Origin: Leuconostoc litchii
GTDB lineage: Bacteria > Bacillota > Bacilli > Lactobacillales > Lactobacillaceae
Assembly (NCBI RefSeq): GCF_008107645.1
Contig: NZ_SDGY01000001.1
Location: 387,955 to 451,954 of the forward strand
Length of the DNA: 64,000 bases
Direction: 5' to 3'
Below, in pieces: positions 17,391 to 25,288 of this stretch. A program made the translations under genes and the position numbers. Each line of letters starts with the position of its first letter. Within the stretch, counting starts at the first letter, position 1. The notes below the pieces were generated by a model. It made no database searches. It saw nothing but the letters and a program-made list of their open reading frames with translations, and was not told the origin of the DNA.

Positions 17391-18272
17391 TTATTGCAAT
17401 TGTTGCTTTAAATTACTTTCCAGGGAATTGATTGATTGTTCACCAACTAATTCACCCGTGAGCACGATTCGCTTTTTAGCGGTGAAATTTGTGTAGTAAC
17501 TCGCTTTAACCTGCTGCCAAAATTCCTGATCTTCCAAACAAGCAATCAATTTAACCTTTGGTTTGCCTGTGTTCTCAACAGCTAATTCTTGATTCATCAC
17601 GCCCACAGCGATACCATAATCCAATTTGGTGGCTTTATAACGATAAACTGTTTGACCATCAGAGAGATAAATATCTTTCCCTAAAATGGTTTTCTCAGTC
17701 ATGTTCTGTAAAGCACTAAACTTGGTTGGATGGTATGGCCACACGGCGTTATAATCACCCATATTGTGCGCAAATATTGGCACTAAGCCAGTGCCAAACT
17801 TTAGATTGGGCGCATTCATACCCGCACCAATGGCTAAGACGTGGTTACTTGTACCTTCATAGATTGGCTCACTAATGCTAAAACTAGGCACAGCCACATG
17901 ACCACGTAGGATTTCAGCTTGATTGCTTTGCGCTAGCTTTAGCATATCTTCTTTGCTAGACAAGCCGCCAGTGCCTGAGTAATCAGGTTTAACACTTGTT
18001 TGTGCCGCCACTTGTTTGACTTGACTGGCTTTGACAATAGGTTGCTTTTTGGCTTTCGTAACCGCCTTGTGACTAGCTTTTTGGACACTTTGAGCGGTTT
18101 GCCACTGGGTATGATTACCATAAATTACGGCACCCGTGACGATTAAGATGCCAATCAAAGCTAATAACAGTGTTTTTAGAATTGGATGGTGCCTTTTCAA
18201 ACGATAGAAATTTGGACGTCTAGGTTGCGCTGTCGTTCGAGGGCGCTTGACTTGTTCAATGTTGATTGCCAT
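17391..18272 (-). CDS. element-encoded sortase-family transpeptidase
   Basis: 293 residues: cytoplasmic basic N-terminus, one transmembrane helix (TLLLALIGILIVTGAVIY, about 33-51), a linker, then a sortase fold. The catalytic triad can be assigned as His in PIFAHNMGDY, Cys in KLIACLEDQEFW and Arg in TAKKRIVLTG. The usual TLxTC is replaced by LIACLE, so it departs from the standard class A motif. It probably anchors the adjacent adhesin, whose sorting signal is also atypical. It lies 65 bp upstream of the adhesin and 10 bp downstream of the coiled-coil gene in the same minus-strand unit. Confidence 0.8.
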   Translation of the reverse strand: MAINIEQVKRPRTTAQPRRPNFYRLKRHHPILKTLLLALIGILIVTGAVIYGNHTQWQTAQSVQKASHKAVTKAKKQPIVKASQVKQVAAQTSVKPDYSGTGGLSSKEDMLKLAQSNQAEILRGHVAVPSFSISEPIYEGTSNHVLAIGAGMNAPNLKFGTGLVPIFAHNMGDYNAVWPYHPTKFSALQNMTEKTILGKDIYLSDGQTVYRYKATKLDYGIAVGVMNQELAVENTGKPKVKLIACLEDQEFWQQVKASYYTNFTAKKRIVLTGELVGEQSINSLESNLKQQLQ

Positions 18273-18282
18273 AGTTCACCGC

Positions 18283-20403
18283 CTAATTGTCAAATGGTAC
18301 AACATAATCGTAGCCATCATGATGCACTGTAATGGTTTTGTCTTGTACCGAAACGACTTTAGCTGTGACTGTTTGACCATTGATTGTGTCATCAACGTCT
18401 TCACCGACAAGGTAACGGTCAGCTAACGTAGAAGAACTGTTAGCTTGTGAGCTAGATGAGCTTGATTGACTACTTGAAGCACTAACCTTTGAAGAAGAAT
18501 CAGCCTCAGATGAGTCAGGTGCTAAGGTTACGGTTGCGTTCCCTTCGTTGTGACTACTCGCAGAGACTGCTTTTGATGACTGTGTGGCGCTATCTGTTTT
18601 GTGTTGGGCCATTGCATAACCACCAAAGCCCGCACCACCAATAGCCAGAACAGCTAAGGCACCAATCGCCGCTGATTGCCAAGCACTTGTTTTCTTTTGT
18701 TCAACTTGAGGCTGCTTCATTTGCGCTGCTAACAAAGTCATCAATTGTTGGTTAGTTTCATCATGTGATGTTGTCTTGGGGGCATTTTGAAGCATTTGTA
18801 ACTGTTGACGTAGTTGTGATACTTCATCATGATTGACAGCATCTTTACCTTTTAATTGTTGCTCGAGGTTTAGATTAGTTTGCTTCAAAATTTGGACTTG
18901 TTGCTCAAGTTCACTGAGGTTACCAGCATGCGTTTTAGCACTTTCTAACTCAGTGGCACTGATCATTGCTTTTTCATGCTCTGATTGATATTGTGCCCGC
19001 TTGTTACTGATATCTTCTTCCAGCTTTTGATGCATGTCTAGCAAAGATTGTGTGTTTTGAGCTAATAACTCATCACGCAAAGCTTTAAGACTGGTTAACG
19101 TCTCTGTTTGAGCTTGTGACGTCACTTCTGAGACCTGATCGTCCACTGTGGCTTGAAGATTGCTGTGCAATTCTTTAGAACGTTCTATAAACCAGTTATC
19201 CAGCTCTTGATTAACAGATACTTTCAAAGCCTCTAAGTCGCTTACAAAGTCACTCTTGAGCGTTTTGAGGATATTATCATGACGCGTATTCTCATCTTCC
19301 ACAGCCGTGCGATAACCTGCTTCACGAGCTTGATGTGCTTGCGCATAACGGGCTTCAAACTCAGTTGACCGTTCTTCTTTCATTTGTGCATCAACCGTCT
19401 CAGAAACATTAGTGTCACGTAACTGTTCAACTGCTGCTTTAGTCTTTGCTTGTTGTTGCTTTAACAAGTCGGACATGGCTTTGCGTATCTTTTGCGTGTA
19501 AATGTTGCTGGTATCATTCAGAAAGTCATTTGCTTTGGCTTTGTCTGCGTTCAAACGACTAACCACATAATCTGGATGTTCCGCAGGTAAATCAGCGTTG
19601 ACATCACTCATTTCAAAAGCGGTTGGTACCAGATTGACACGATCAATTAACTTCTGTGTGGGATCATTTTCGGTCATGACACCCTCTGAGTTGTCTTGAG
19701 TCGGAACAACAGCTTGAACAGTTGGCTTCACTGGTTCAGCACTTGAAGGCTGCTTTGGCTGTTCAACTACCTTAGAAACAGTGGGTGCCGTTACATCATT
19801 TGGCTGCTCTCTTGATTTTGTTTTATCAGCTTCAATGACTGGTGGCTTCACTTCAAGCGTTGTACGTTGGAACTTATTTGGCTCAACTGTTAGGACTTCA
19901 CCTGTTTCACGCGCTTGTCTAAACTGTTCCTCAGAAGGTAAGTCTGGCAAGTCATCTGATGATAGAGTGCCATCTGCAATGACTGCATCCATTAAAGGCT
20001 GTAAGGCTTCAACGATAATGTCATAAGTCATGTCTTCATCTTGACGAATTTCTGTGTCGTTGAAAATATGATCAGCGGTACTAACAACAATGTTTTCAAA
20101 CCCCGCTGTTAGAGTCGCCCTTTCCCAACTTAAACCTGTTGGCTCAGCACGACCTTTTTCGTTAGTGATAAAGTAAACGATATTGCCTAAACGAACGTCA
20201 TGATCACCTGCACGCACCACATCGTTGACTAATCCAGCAGTGAATTGTTGTAGCCCTGTCAGTGATACATTCGGCCAGCTTTCACTCACACCACTTTTTT
20301 CGGCCAAATCTTGAATCACCTCATCATTGAGATCAATTTCTGATTGTTCAACGCGGGCAAAGAAAGGATCACCGATACTAGTTTGTTTTTTCTTTCCAAA
20401 CAT
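18283..20403 (-). CDS. membrane-anchored coiled-coil protein of the transfer operon
   Basis: 706 residues, not assigned to a known family. The N-terminal part (1-140) is globular. Residues about 260-540 are strongly helical and rich in Gln/Glu/Lys, with typical coiled-coil spacing (LEQQVQILKQTNLNLEQQLK). A transmembrane segment (IGALAVLAIGGAGFGGYAMA) lies near 590-610, then a Ser-rich linker of about 60 residues and a small beta-rich C-terminal domain (VDDTINGQTVTAKVVSVQDK). The topology suggests a large cytoplasmic rod with a short exterior domain. Placed between the pilin-like gene and the sortase, it is probably a structural part of the transfer apparatus, by inference only. Confidence 0.6.
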   Translation of the reverse strand: MFGKKKQTSIGDPFFARVEQSEIDLNDEVIQDLAEKSGVSESWPNVSLTGLQQFTAGLVNDVVRAGDHDVRLGNIVYFITNEKGRAEPTGLSWERATLTAGFENIVVSTADHIFNDTEIRQDEDMTYDIIVEALQPLMDAVIADGTLSSDDLPDLPSEEQFRQARETGEVLTVEPNKFQRTTLEVKPPVIEADKTKSREQPNDVTAPTVSKVVEQPKQPSSAEPVKPTVQAVVPTQDNSEGVMTENDPTQKLIDRVNLVPTAFEMSDVNADLPAEHPDYVVSRLNADKAKANDFLNDTSNIYTQKIRKAMSDLLKQQQAKTKAAVEQLRDTNVSETVDAQMKEERSTEFEARYAQAHQAREAGYRTAVEDENTRHDNILKTLKSDFVSDLEALKVSVNQELDNWFIERSKELHSNLQATVDDQVSEVTSQAQTETLTSLKALRDELLAQNTQSLLDMHQKLEEDISNKRAQYQSEHEKAMISATELESAKTHAGNLSELEQQVQILKQTNLNLEQQLKGKDAVNHDEVSQLRQQLQMLQNAPKTTSHDETNQQLMTLLAAQMKQPQVEQKKTSAWQSAAIGALAVLAIGGAGFGGYAMAQHKTDSATQSSKAVSASSHNEGNATVTLAPDSSEADSSSKVSASSSQSSSSSSQANSSSTLADRYLVGEDVDDTINGQTVTAKVVSVQDKTITVHHDGYDYVVPFDN

Positions 20404-20418
20404 ATCTTATTCCCCCGT

Positions 20419-20808
20419 TTAGAATGGCCAGTTGATGACATTTCCGCCACCAGCAGTTGTGGCTGTTTGCCAAATCCATGTCAGCAATAATCCAGTTAGG
20501 GCACCACCACCAATACCAAATAAGGCGTGCATAAGCTTACTATTACTTTTTTGAGCCATTTGTTCATTACCTGTTGAACGCAAGATAAACGCCCAAAGTA
20601 AGGCAACAGCGCCAACAACGATCAACACAATATAAAGAATTGTGATGACCTTTGAACCACTTGTTTTGGCAGCATCACCAATGTCCGCTGAGGCAACAGT
20701 CGGTAGCCACATTGGTAATGAAGCAACCAATCCCGCTAATGTTTGTTGTAAGCGTGAAATCGGACGACGCTCCCATAGAAACTTGTTATGTGCATTTGAC
20801 TTTTTCAT
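20419..20808 (-). CDS. small two-TM protein, VirB2/pilin-like
   Basis: 129 residues: charged N-terminus, a cleavable-looking hydrophobic segment (LAGLVASLPMWLPTVASAD), then two further hydrophobic helices (VITILYIVLIVVGAVALLWAF and ALTGLLLTWIWQTATTAGG) joined by a short polar loop. That is the layout of VirB2/TrbC-like subunits and of small Gram-positive T4SS membrane proteins. First gene of transfer unit 1, with AGGAGG upstream of the ATG. Homology is not certain. Confidence 0.55.
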   Translation of the reverse strand: MKKSNAHNKFLWERRPISRLQQTLAGLVASLPMWLPTVASADIGDAAKTSGSKVITILYIVLIVVGAVALLWAFILRSTGNEQMAQKSNSKLMHALFGIGGGALTGLLLTWIWQTATTAGGGNVINWPF

Positions 20809-20853
20809 TCAAAAAGTCCTCCTTTTTCTTTTTTGTGTTATCAACACACGCAC

Positions 20854-20906
20854 AGAATAACAAGAATCAAAAAATTGTCATAAAGGTAAATGGTTTTTCC
20901 TGAGGC
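20854..20906 (-). promoter_or_regulatory. promoter of transfer unit 1 with the conserved 29 bp element
   Basis: Minus strand: -35 ATGACA (20876-20881), 16 bp, -10 TATTCT (20854-20859). The conserved element at 20878-20906 overlaps the -35 and extends upstream. The same element occurs at 29759-29787 and 41822-41850, each one mismatch from this copy. On the minus strand its core reads AAAACCATTTACC. Likely an activator or repressor site shared by all three transfer operons. Confidence 0.65.
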
Positions 20907-20910
20907 AAAC

Positions 20911-20939
20911 AAAAAAGCCCATCCAACAGGATGAGCTTT
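20911..20939 (-). terminator. terminator after the peptidase E-like gene
   Basis: AAAGCCCATCC (20914-20924) / GGATGAGCTTT (20929-20939) with one mismatch; the A-run at 20911-20916 gives a U-run on the minus strand. It insulates transfer unit 1 from the cargo block. Confidence 0.65.
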
Positions 20940-20970
20940 AGTTAATTTACAAAAAACAATTCAACGACAC

Positions 20971-21594
20971 TCAATCCAAAAAAGTTTGAGTGTCGTTATT
21001 AACTGCTAAGGCTTGGTCGTTATTAAGTCTGGTAATGTTAATTCCGGTTTCAGTTTCATATTTATCAATTTTATCTTTTATTGTAGGATCGCGGGTTAGC
21101 ATTTCTTTAAAGTGTGGATAGACATGAATAGCTGTTAAATTAAGGCCATCTAAATTCGTGTCATTAAACTGATTATCTTCTGGATAAAGGTACTGCATCA
21201 GAGCTATGGAAGGGCCTAAAACAATGGAACCAGCACTTAAACCGAATATAAGTCCCCCACTTTGGTTTATTTTCTTCAAAATTAGATCAGCACCACTTTT
21301 TTTGATAAAATGCAAAAGGTAGAATGGATAGCCACCGTTCAAAAAAATAAGGTCGTAATCAAAGAGCTTGTAAGCATCCTCGAATTCCACATCTAAGAAA
21401 TCTACTTGCTGTATATTCATACTTAGGAGATCTTTTTTAATTTGTTGCATCTGAGGGTGCTTTTCTTTTTCTTTTGGCCAAGATGTGGAAATAATACAAG
21501 CCTTTGTTATTTTATTTTCCTGGATCATTTTTTGAGCAACATCTATAATTTTTGGCGTTGAAAATCCATAAGCAGTAAGTAGTAACTTATTCAT
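20971..21594 (-). CDS. peptidase E-like (S51 family) protein
   Basis: 207 residues with the class I glutamine amidotransferase-like fold of family S51. LIFLNGGYPFYLL precedes the nucleophile elbow GLSAGSIVLG (Ser), with a candidate His in AIHVYPHFKEM. True peptidase E cleaves Asp-X dipeptides, but many relatives in lactic acid bacteria have unknown substrates. Divergent from the next gene and followed by its own terminator, so it belongs to an independently transcribed cargo block rather than the transfer operon. Confidence 0.75.
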   Translation of the reverse strand: MNKLLLTAYGFSTPKIIDVAQKMIQENKITKACIISTSWPKEKEKHPQMQQIKKDLLSMNIQQVDFLDVEFEDAYKLFDYDLIFLNGGYPFYLLHFIKKSGADLILKKINQSGGLIFGLSAGSIVLGPSIALMQYLYPEDNQFNDTNLDGLNLTAIHVYPHFKEMLTRDPTIKDKIDKYETETGINITRLNNDQALAVNNDTQTFLD

Positions 21595-21729
21595 TTAGAA
21601 ACATTCTTCTCTTTTTGTTGTATAATTTTTTATAATATTTTTTTCAATTATAACACTGTAAAAAAATTAATTTATTTTATTTTTGTAGATGCACATTAGC
21701 ATCTTTTTTCAAAAACTGGAGGCCAAAAA

Positions 21730-22248
21730 ATGAAGTGCTTAGTATTAAGTGAAAAGGATTATTTATTGTACAAAGAAATTCGACTCAAAGCTTTACAAAG
21801 TGATCCACTTTATTTTGGATCTACTTACGAAGAAGAAGCTATGAAGTCTGATGATTACTTTAAAAATAAAGTCAAATTTTCATCTACACATTTTGTTATG
21901 GGCTTCTATGATGGCACAAAGCTAATAAATGTTGCCGTTTTTAAAAGGCAGACCGAGCTGAAAGAAACTCACAAAGGTGAAATTACCTCGGTAATGTGTC
22001 TAAAAGAATATCGCAATCAAGGATTAACTTACAGTCTGCTGAGTCTTTTAATTCGTAAGGCATTCACATTACCGAATTTAAAGATAATCAAATTAACATG
22101 TTTGACAGAAAATAATAATGCACAGAATTTGTATTGCAAATTGGGGTTCCGCTGCTATGGTGAAGAGCCTAATTCCCTTTTTGACGGGAAAAAATATTAT
22201 AACGAGAATTTATTGTATCTTGATTATCATTCATTCAACGCAAAATGA
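21730..22248 (+). CDS. GNAT family N-acetyltransferase
   Basis: 172 residues with a complete GNAT layout: N-terminal YKEIRLKALQSDPLYFGST, beta strands, the acetyl-CoA loop CLKEYRNQGLTYSLL (R/Q-x-x-G-x variant) and the C-terminal NNAQNLYCKLGFRCYG. A GGAGG site sits at 21719-21723. The substrate is unknown; the N-terminal LKALQSDP pattern is common in small-molecule and antibiotic acetyltransferase-like GNATs. Part of the cargo block between transfer units 1 and 2. Confidence 0.8.
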   Translation: MKCLVLSEKDYLLYKEIRLKALQSDPLYFGSTYEEEAMKSDDYFKNKVKFSSTHFVMGFYDGTKLINVAVFKRQTELKETHKGEITSVMCLKEYRNQGLTYSLLSLLIRKAFTLPNLKIIKLTCLTENNNAQNLYCKLGFRCYGEEPNSLFDGKKYYNENLLYLDYHSFNAK

Positions 22249-22332
22249 GATTGTGTAGCAGAAAAATATTATCAGAATTGTTATTATATGTTATCATTTC
22301 TTAGAGTTAAAAAATAAGAGGAAATGGTTCAT

Positions 22333-22848
22333 ATGACACTGATTAATGAATTACACGACATAGCTGAAACAGCTGAACACCATGAAGGTAAAACAATCTA
22401 TTTAGCCGGAGGTTGGTTTAACCCACTTCAAGAAAAAATTTTGAAAGATTCTTTCAGCTCCTTAATCAAAAATACGACCGTAGCTCATGTTCATGTGCCC
22501 TTACTTCACCAGTACCAAGGATCAAATCCGATTGTAGATGGTGAATTCAATCCTGATCAGGAATGGGCTACTGCCACTTTTGATGATGATGTTAATGCGA
22601 TAGACAATGCCGACATTGTTGTTGCTTTACTTGATGCAAAAGATCAAGATACTGGTACAATCTGGGAAATGGGATACGCTTACGCAACTCATAAACCTGT
22701 CGTTGTATTAACAGTCGGTGATACTTTTGAGCATCCCATTAATTTGATGCCGGCTCAAGGAGCAATTCATCATCTCGAAAACAATGATTTAGAAACATTT
22801 GATTTCTATGAAATCAACAAACGTTTCTATGTTGGAAAAACAATCTAA
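22333..22848 (+). CDS. nucleoside 2-deoxyribosyltransferase
   Basis: Exchanges the base of deoxynucleosides (purine/pyrimidine salvage), cytosolic. Similar throughout to lactobacillus NDT enzymes: IYLAGGWFNPLQEK at the N-terminus, WATATFDDDVNAIDNADIVVALL, the catalytic Glu in TIWEMGYAYA, and FYEINKRFY near the end. 171 residues from the ATG at 22333. An in-frame ATG at 22324 lies only one base from the AGAGGA ribosome site, so the later start is preferred. Followed by a strong terminator. Confidence 0.85.
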   Translation: MTLINELHDIAETAEHHEGKTIYLAGGWFNPLQEKILKDSFSSLIKNTTVAHVHVPLLHQYQGSNPIVDGEFNPDQEWATATFDDDVNAIDNADIVVALLDAKDQDTGTIWEMGYAYATHKPVVVLTVGDTFEHPINLMPAQGAIHHLENNDLETFDFYEINKRFYVGKTI

Positions 22849-22887
22849 AAACCTTAACCAATGGCAATTTCTGGTTAAGGTTTTTTT
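22847..22887 (+). terminator. terminator of the deoxyribosyltransferase gene
   Basis: 13 bp stem AAAACCTTAACCA (22848-22860 region) / TGGTTAAGGTTTT (22872-22884) with a T7 tail. Perfect pairing; may serve both strands. Confidence 0.85.
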
Positions 22888-22926
22888 CATACCATTTCAC
22901 GCTTAAAATATATTTTTGGATTGGAA

Positions 22927-23562
22927 CTAGTCACATTTGACAAAAATATTTTTGAAAAAGAAACGCCAACTTTGTACGATATATCCTGTCGTGAATGCTA
23001 TAATGAATGTTCCAATTCCCAGTGGTCCACTAAACACAAGGGCTAATGTAAAGAAGACCAAGTCTTGTATAGACCTTGTTATTCGATAACTAAACCACCC
23101 TTTTTTTTCAAATAAAAGTGCAACAGCATCGTACGGAGAAACCCCTAAATTGACACTTGTGTATAAACTAATGCCTAATGAAAAAATAGCCATGCCACAA
23201 ACAAATAAAATAGTAATATCTGGGATAGAATTCTTACTCAACACGTGAAAAATTACCCTACTCAATATTGGCGTAAGATAGCCAACAATGTATCCTGGCA
23301 ATGACATATTAATTAAAGTGCCGATTCCAAATTGACTGCGATCAAAAATGCAAATAGTCAGAAATAAAATCAAGTTAAAGATTAGTTGATAGTTTCCTAA
23401 ATACCAATGAAAAGTATCTGATATACCAATATCAGCGGCTGTTGATGGGTCAATTCCTAAACTAGATAAGCGAAAGAATACAATCCCTAGTGCAATTATA
23501 CTTGTACCAACAACAGATAAACAAAGGCGAATTAAAAGTGAACGTGAATCATTCCTATGCAT
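22927..23562 (-). CDS. YczE/YitT-type integral membrane protein
   Basis: 211 residues with five to six hydrophobic segments. LSVVGTSIIALGIVFFRLSSLG at the N-terminus and the internal repeat LFVCGMAIFSLGISLYTSVNLGVSPYDA are typical of the YczE/BCR family of membrane proteins. Function is not well defined; relatives are suggested transporters or regulators of membrane processes. AAAGGAGAAG lies before the ATG. Last gene of the cargo block, upstream of transfer unit 2. Confidence 0.7.
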   Translation of the reverse strand: MHRNDSRSLLIRLCLSVVGTSIIALGIVFFRLSSLGIDPSTAADIGISDTFHWYLGNYQLIFNLILFLTICIFDRSQFGIGTLINMSLPGYIVGYLTPILSRVIFHVLSKNSIPDITILFVCGMAIFSLGISLYTSVNLGVSPYDAVALLFEKKGWFSYRITRSIQDLVFFTLALVFSGPLGIGTFIIAFTTGYIVQSWRFFFKNIFVKCD

Positions 23563-23694
23563 TTCTTCTCCTTTGACTTATTAATTATAAGAGAAGTCTA
23601 AACGTTTAATCCATCATTGTCAATTTATAACTATGCCATAAGTATCTTTGTACGCAGATTAATTTTTAATTGATCTTTTCAATTTTTATCTAGT

Positions 23695-24297
23695 TTATAG
23701 CACGCTACTATCACTTTGTAATTGATAAGTCCCAATCCGATCTAATTGTGTCACAAGATTTGTTTTAGGACTGTAGCTGACATTATAGACAAAACGTGTG
23801 GTGGCATCTGAAGAGTCCTTGAGGTGGCTTTTGACAAAGACAATCACCTTCCCCTTCACTTCTTTGGCACTTGCTGAGTTTGGTAAGAAATCCATGTGAT
23901 CATAAGTCATTACTACACCTGTCTGTGTAATCATTTTATCGGGATCAGCCTTGAAATCTAAACTATTTTTGACGACATCCTGAGTGACATAAGGTGTCAT
24001 CTGTTTAGCTTTAGCATCAAATTCCTTTTGAGTGGCAATTGTCCAATCTAAAGTAAATAGTTTATCAAGCAAGTTAGAGGCTGCGGACACATTAGGCTGC
24101 TTTGAATCCAATACTGTGCCAACTTTTGACTTTTTGTTGATGAGTTTGCTTTGTTGTACCGCAAGTTCATTTGAGGCACTTTGATGTGTTTTAACTGCGA
24201 CTTGAGTAGCTAACCAAAAGCCCAGTCCAGCAGCCACCATCAACACTGGAATAGCCCACAATAAGGCTATTTTTTTATTTACTTTTGTCATGGTCAT
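23695..24297 (-). CDS. single-TM VirB8/TcpC-like transfer protein
   Basis: 200 residues: short cytoplasmic N-terminus, one helix (IALLWAIPVLMVAAGLGFWLA, about 9-29) and an external alpha/beta domain with alternating strands (GVVMTYDHMDF, KVIVFVKSHL, RFVYNVSYSP), the NTF2-like layout of VirB8-type proteins. The ATG at 24297 overlaps the previous stop (ATGA); the ATG two codons later (24291) has better spacing from AAGGAA. Last gene of unit 2. Assignment rests on topology and context, not on clear sequence identity. Confidence 0.5.
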   Translation of the reverse strand: MTMTKVNKKIALLWAIPVLMVAAGLGFWLATQVAVKTHQSASNELAVQQSKLINKKSKVGTVLDSKQPNVSAASNLLDKLFTLDWTIATQKEFDAKAKQMTPYVTQDVVKNSLDFKADPDKMITQTGVVMTYDHMDFLPNSASAKEVKGKVIVFVKSHLKDSSDATTRFVYNVSYSPKTNLVTQLDRIGTYQLQSDSSVL

Positions 24298-24851
24298 TTC
24301 CTTCCTGAGGTATCTTTTACAGCACCAGTTTGTAGTTCAGTTATTTTGCCATTTTCAATGTGCATCAATAGTGTTGTACTGGTTTCCTCTTTGCCTAATT
24401 TATATTTAACCGTTCCAAATCCTAGACCTGAACCATCGGCTGCTTTGGAATAGACAATATCATTACTTTCTAAATGAAAAGTCGGCACCCCTTCATCCAC
24501 ATCACCGCCAAACGTTGCCCCTAGAAAAGCTGACACCACTTTATCAGTCGCTACGCTGCTTTTAGCATCTGATTTATTTAACTTTGGTAAGATGGCAAAC
24601 ATTTCTTTGAGGAAAGTGTTGCCATTCTTTCGAATGTTTTGTGTATCTCGAATATCAGCGGTTTTAACCTTATCAAGTTGTTTAGCCTGGACACTGTACT
24701 GACTTGTCTTAGCTTTTGTTGCCTTGATTTCTTGATGCACGATATTCACACTCTTGACCGTGCGTTGATAGCTAAGTCCTTGCTGGACTAAAAACAGGCA
24801 AGCAAGCGTTAACACAAACGCGTAAACCCATTTTAAATTGAACTTTGTCAT
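24294..24851 (-). CDS. second single-TM VirB8-like transfer protein
   Basis: 185 residues: one N-terminal helix (LKWVYAFVLTLACLFLVQQG), a helical linker and a C-terminal domain of strands (VPTFHLESNDIVYSK, GFGTVKYKLGKEETST, TLLMHIENGKITELQ) compatible with an NTF2-like VirB8 fold. It shares size and topology with the next gene, and the pair may be an ancient duplication or a heteromer. GGAGAA ribosome site; ATGA overlap with the next gene. No family was recognised with certainty. Confidence 0.5.
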   Translation of the reverse strand: MTKFNLKWVYAFVLTLACLFLVQQGLSYQRTVKSVNIVHQEIKATKAKTSQYSVQAKQLDKVKTADIRDTQNIRKNGNTFLKEMFAILPKLNKSDAKSSVATDKVVSAFLGATFGGDVDEGVPTFHLESNDIVYSKAADGSGLGFGTVKYKLGKEETSTTLLMHIENGKITELQTGAVKDTSGRK

Positions 24852-24853
24852 GG

Positions 24854-25276
24854 TTATTCTCCTGCGACCACATTGGCAATCGTTTTGTTGTTTGTTGAAC
24901 TGGTACTGTCAATCACTTGATTACCTTTTAAGGCAATCACTGTTGGCACTTGTGTCACACCATACTTGGCTAAGTAAGTTTGTGCATCAGATTTTTTAAC
25001 ATTGATGACAACATAGTCAATGGAGTTTTGATGCGCCTTGATGCCCTTTTTGATTGTGCTACGCGCTTGCCTACAGTCAGGGCAACCAGGCTTATGGAAA
25101 ATTAAGACTGTTTTTCGCTTGCTACTGGCATCTAACTGGTCAATCTTGTCAGCGAAGTTCTTGGTATCTGGATAACCATTCACTTCCGTGTTGTAGTAAT
25201 TCCAACCAATTGCAGTCAATATCGCAATGACAGCTAAAGAGAACACTGCGATGCCCCATTTCTTTAAATTACTCAT
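24854..25276 (-). CDS. membrane-anchored thioredoxin-like protein
   Basis: 140 residues: N-terminal TM anchor (WGIAVFSLAVIAILTAIGWNYY), then a thioredoxin fold with redox motif KPGCPDCRQA near residue 64 and the cis-Pro loop GVTQVPTVIAL. Located outside the membrane, it could form or isomerise disulfides in other transfer proteins. The M23/lysozyme protein encoded just upstream has several Cys residues in its exterior part. Thioredoxin-like genes occur in other Gram-positive T4SS operons. Three bases separate it from the next gene. Confidence 0.75.
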   Translation of the reverse strand: MSNLKKWGIAVFSLAVIAILTAIGWNYYNTEVNGYPDTKNFADKIDQLDASSKRKTVLIFHKPGCPDCRQARSTIKKGIKAHQNSIDYVVINVKKSDAQTYLAKYGVTQVPTVIALKGNQVIDSTSSTNNKTIANVVAGE

Positions 25277-25288
25277 GTTTAAATACTC

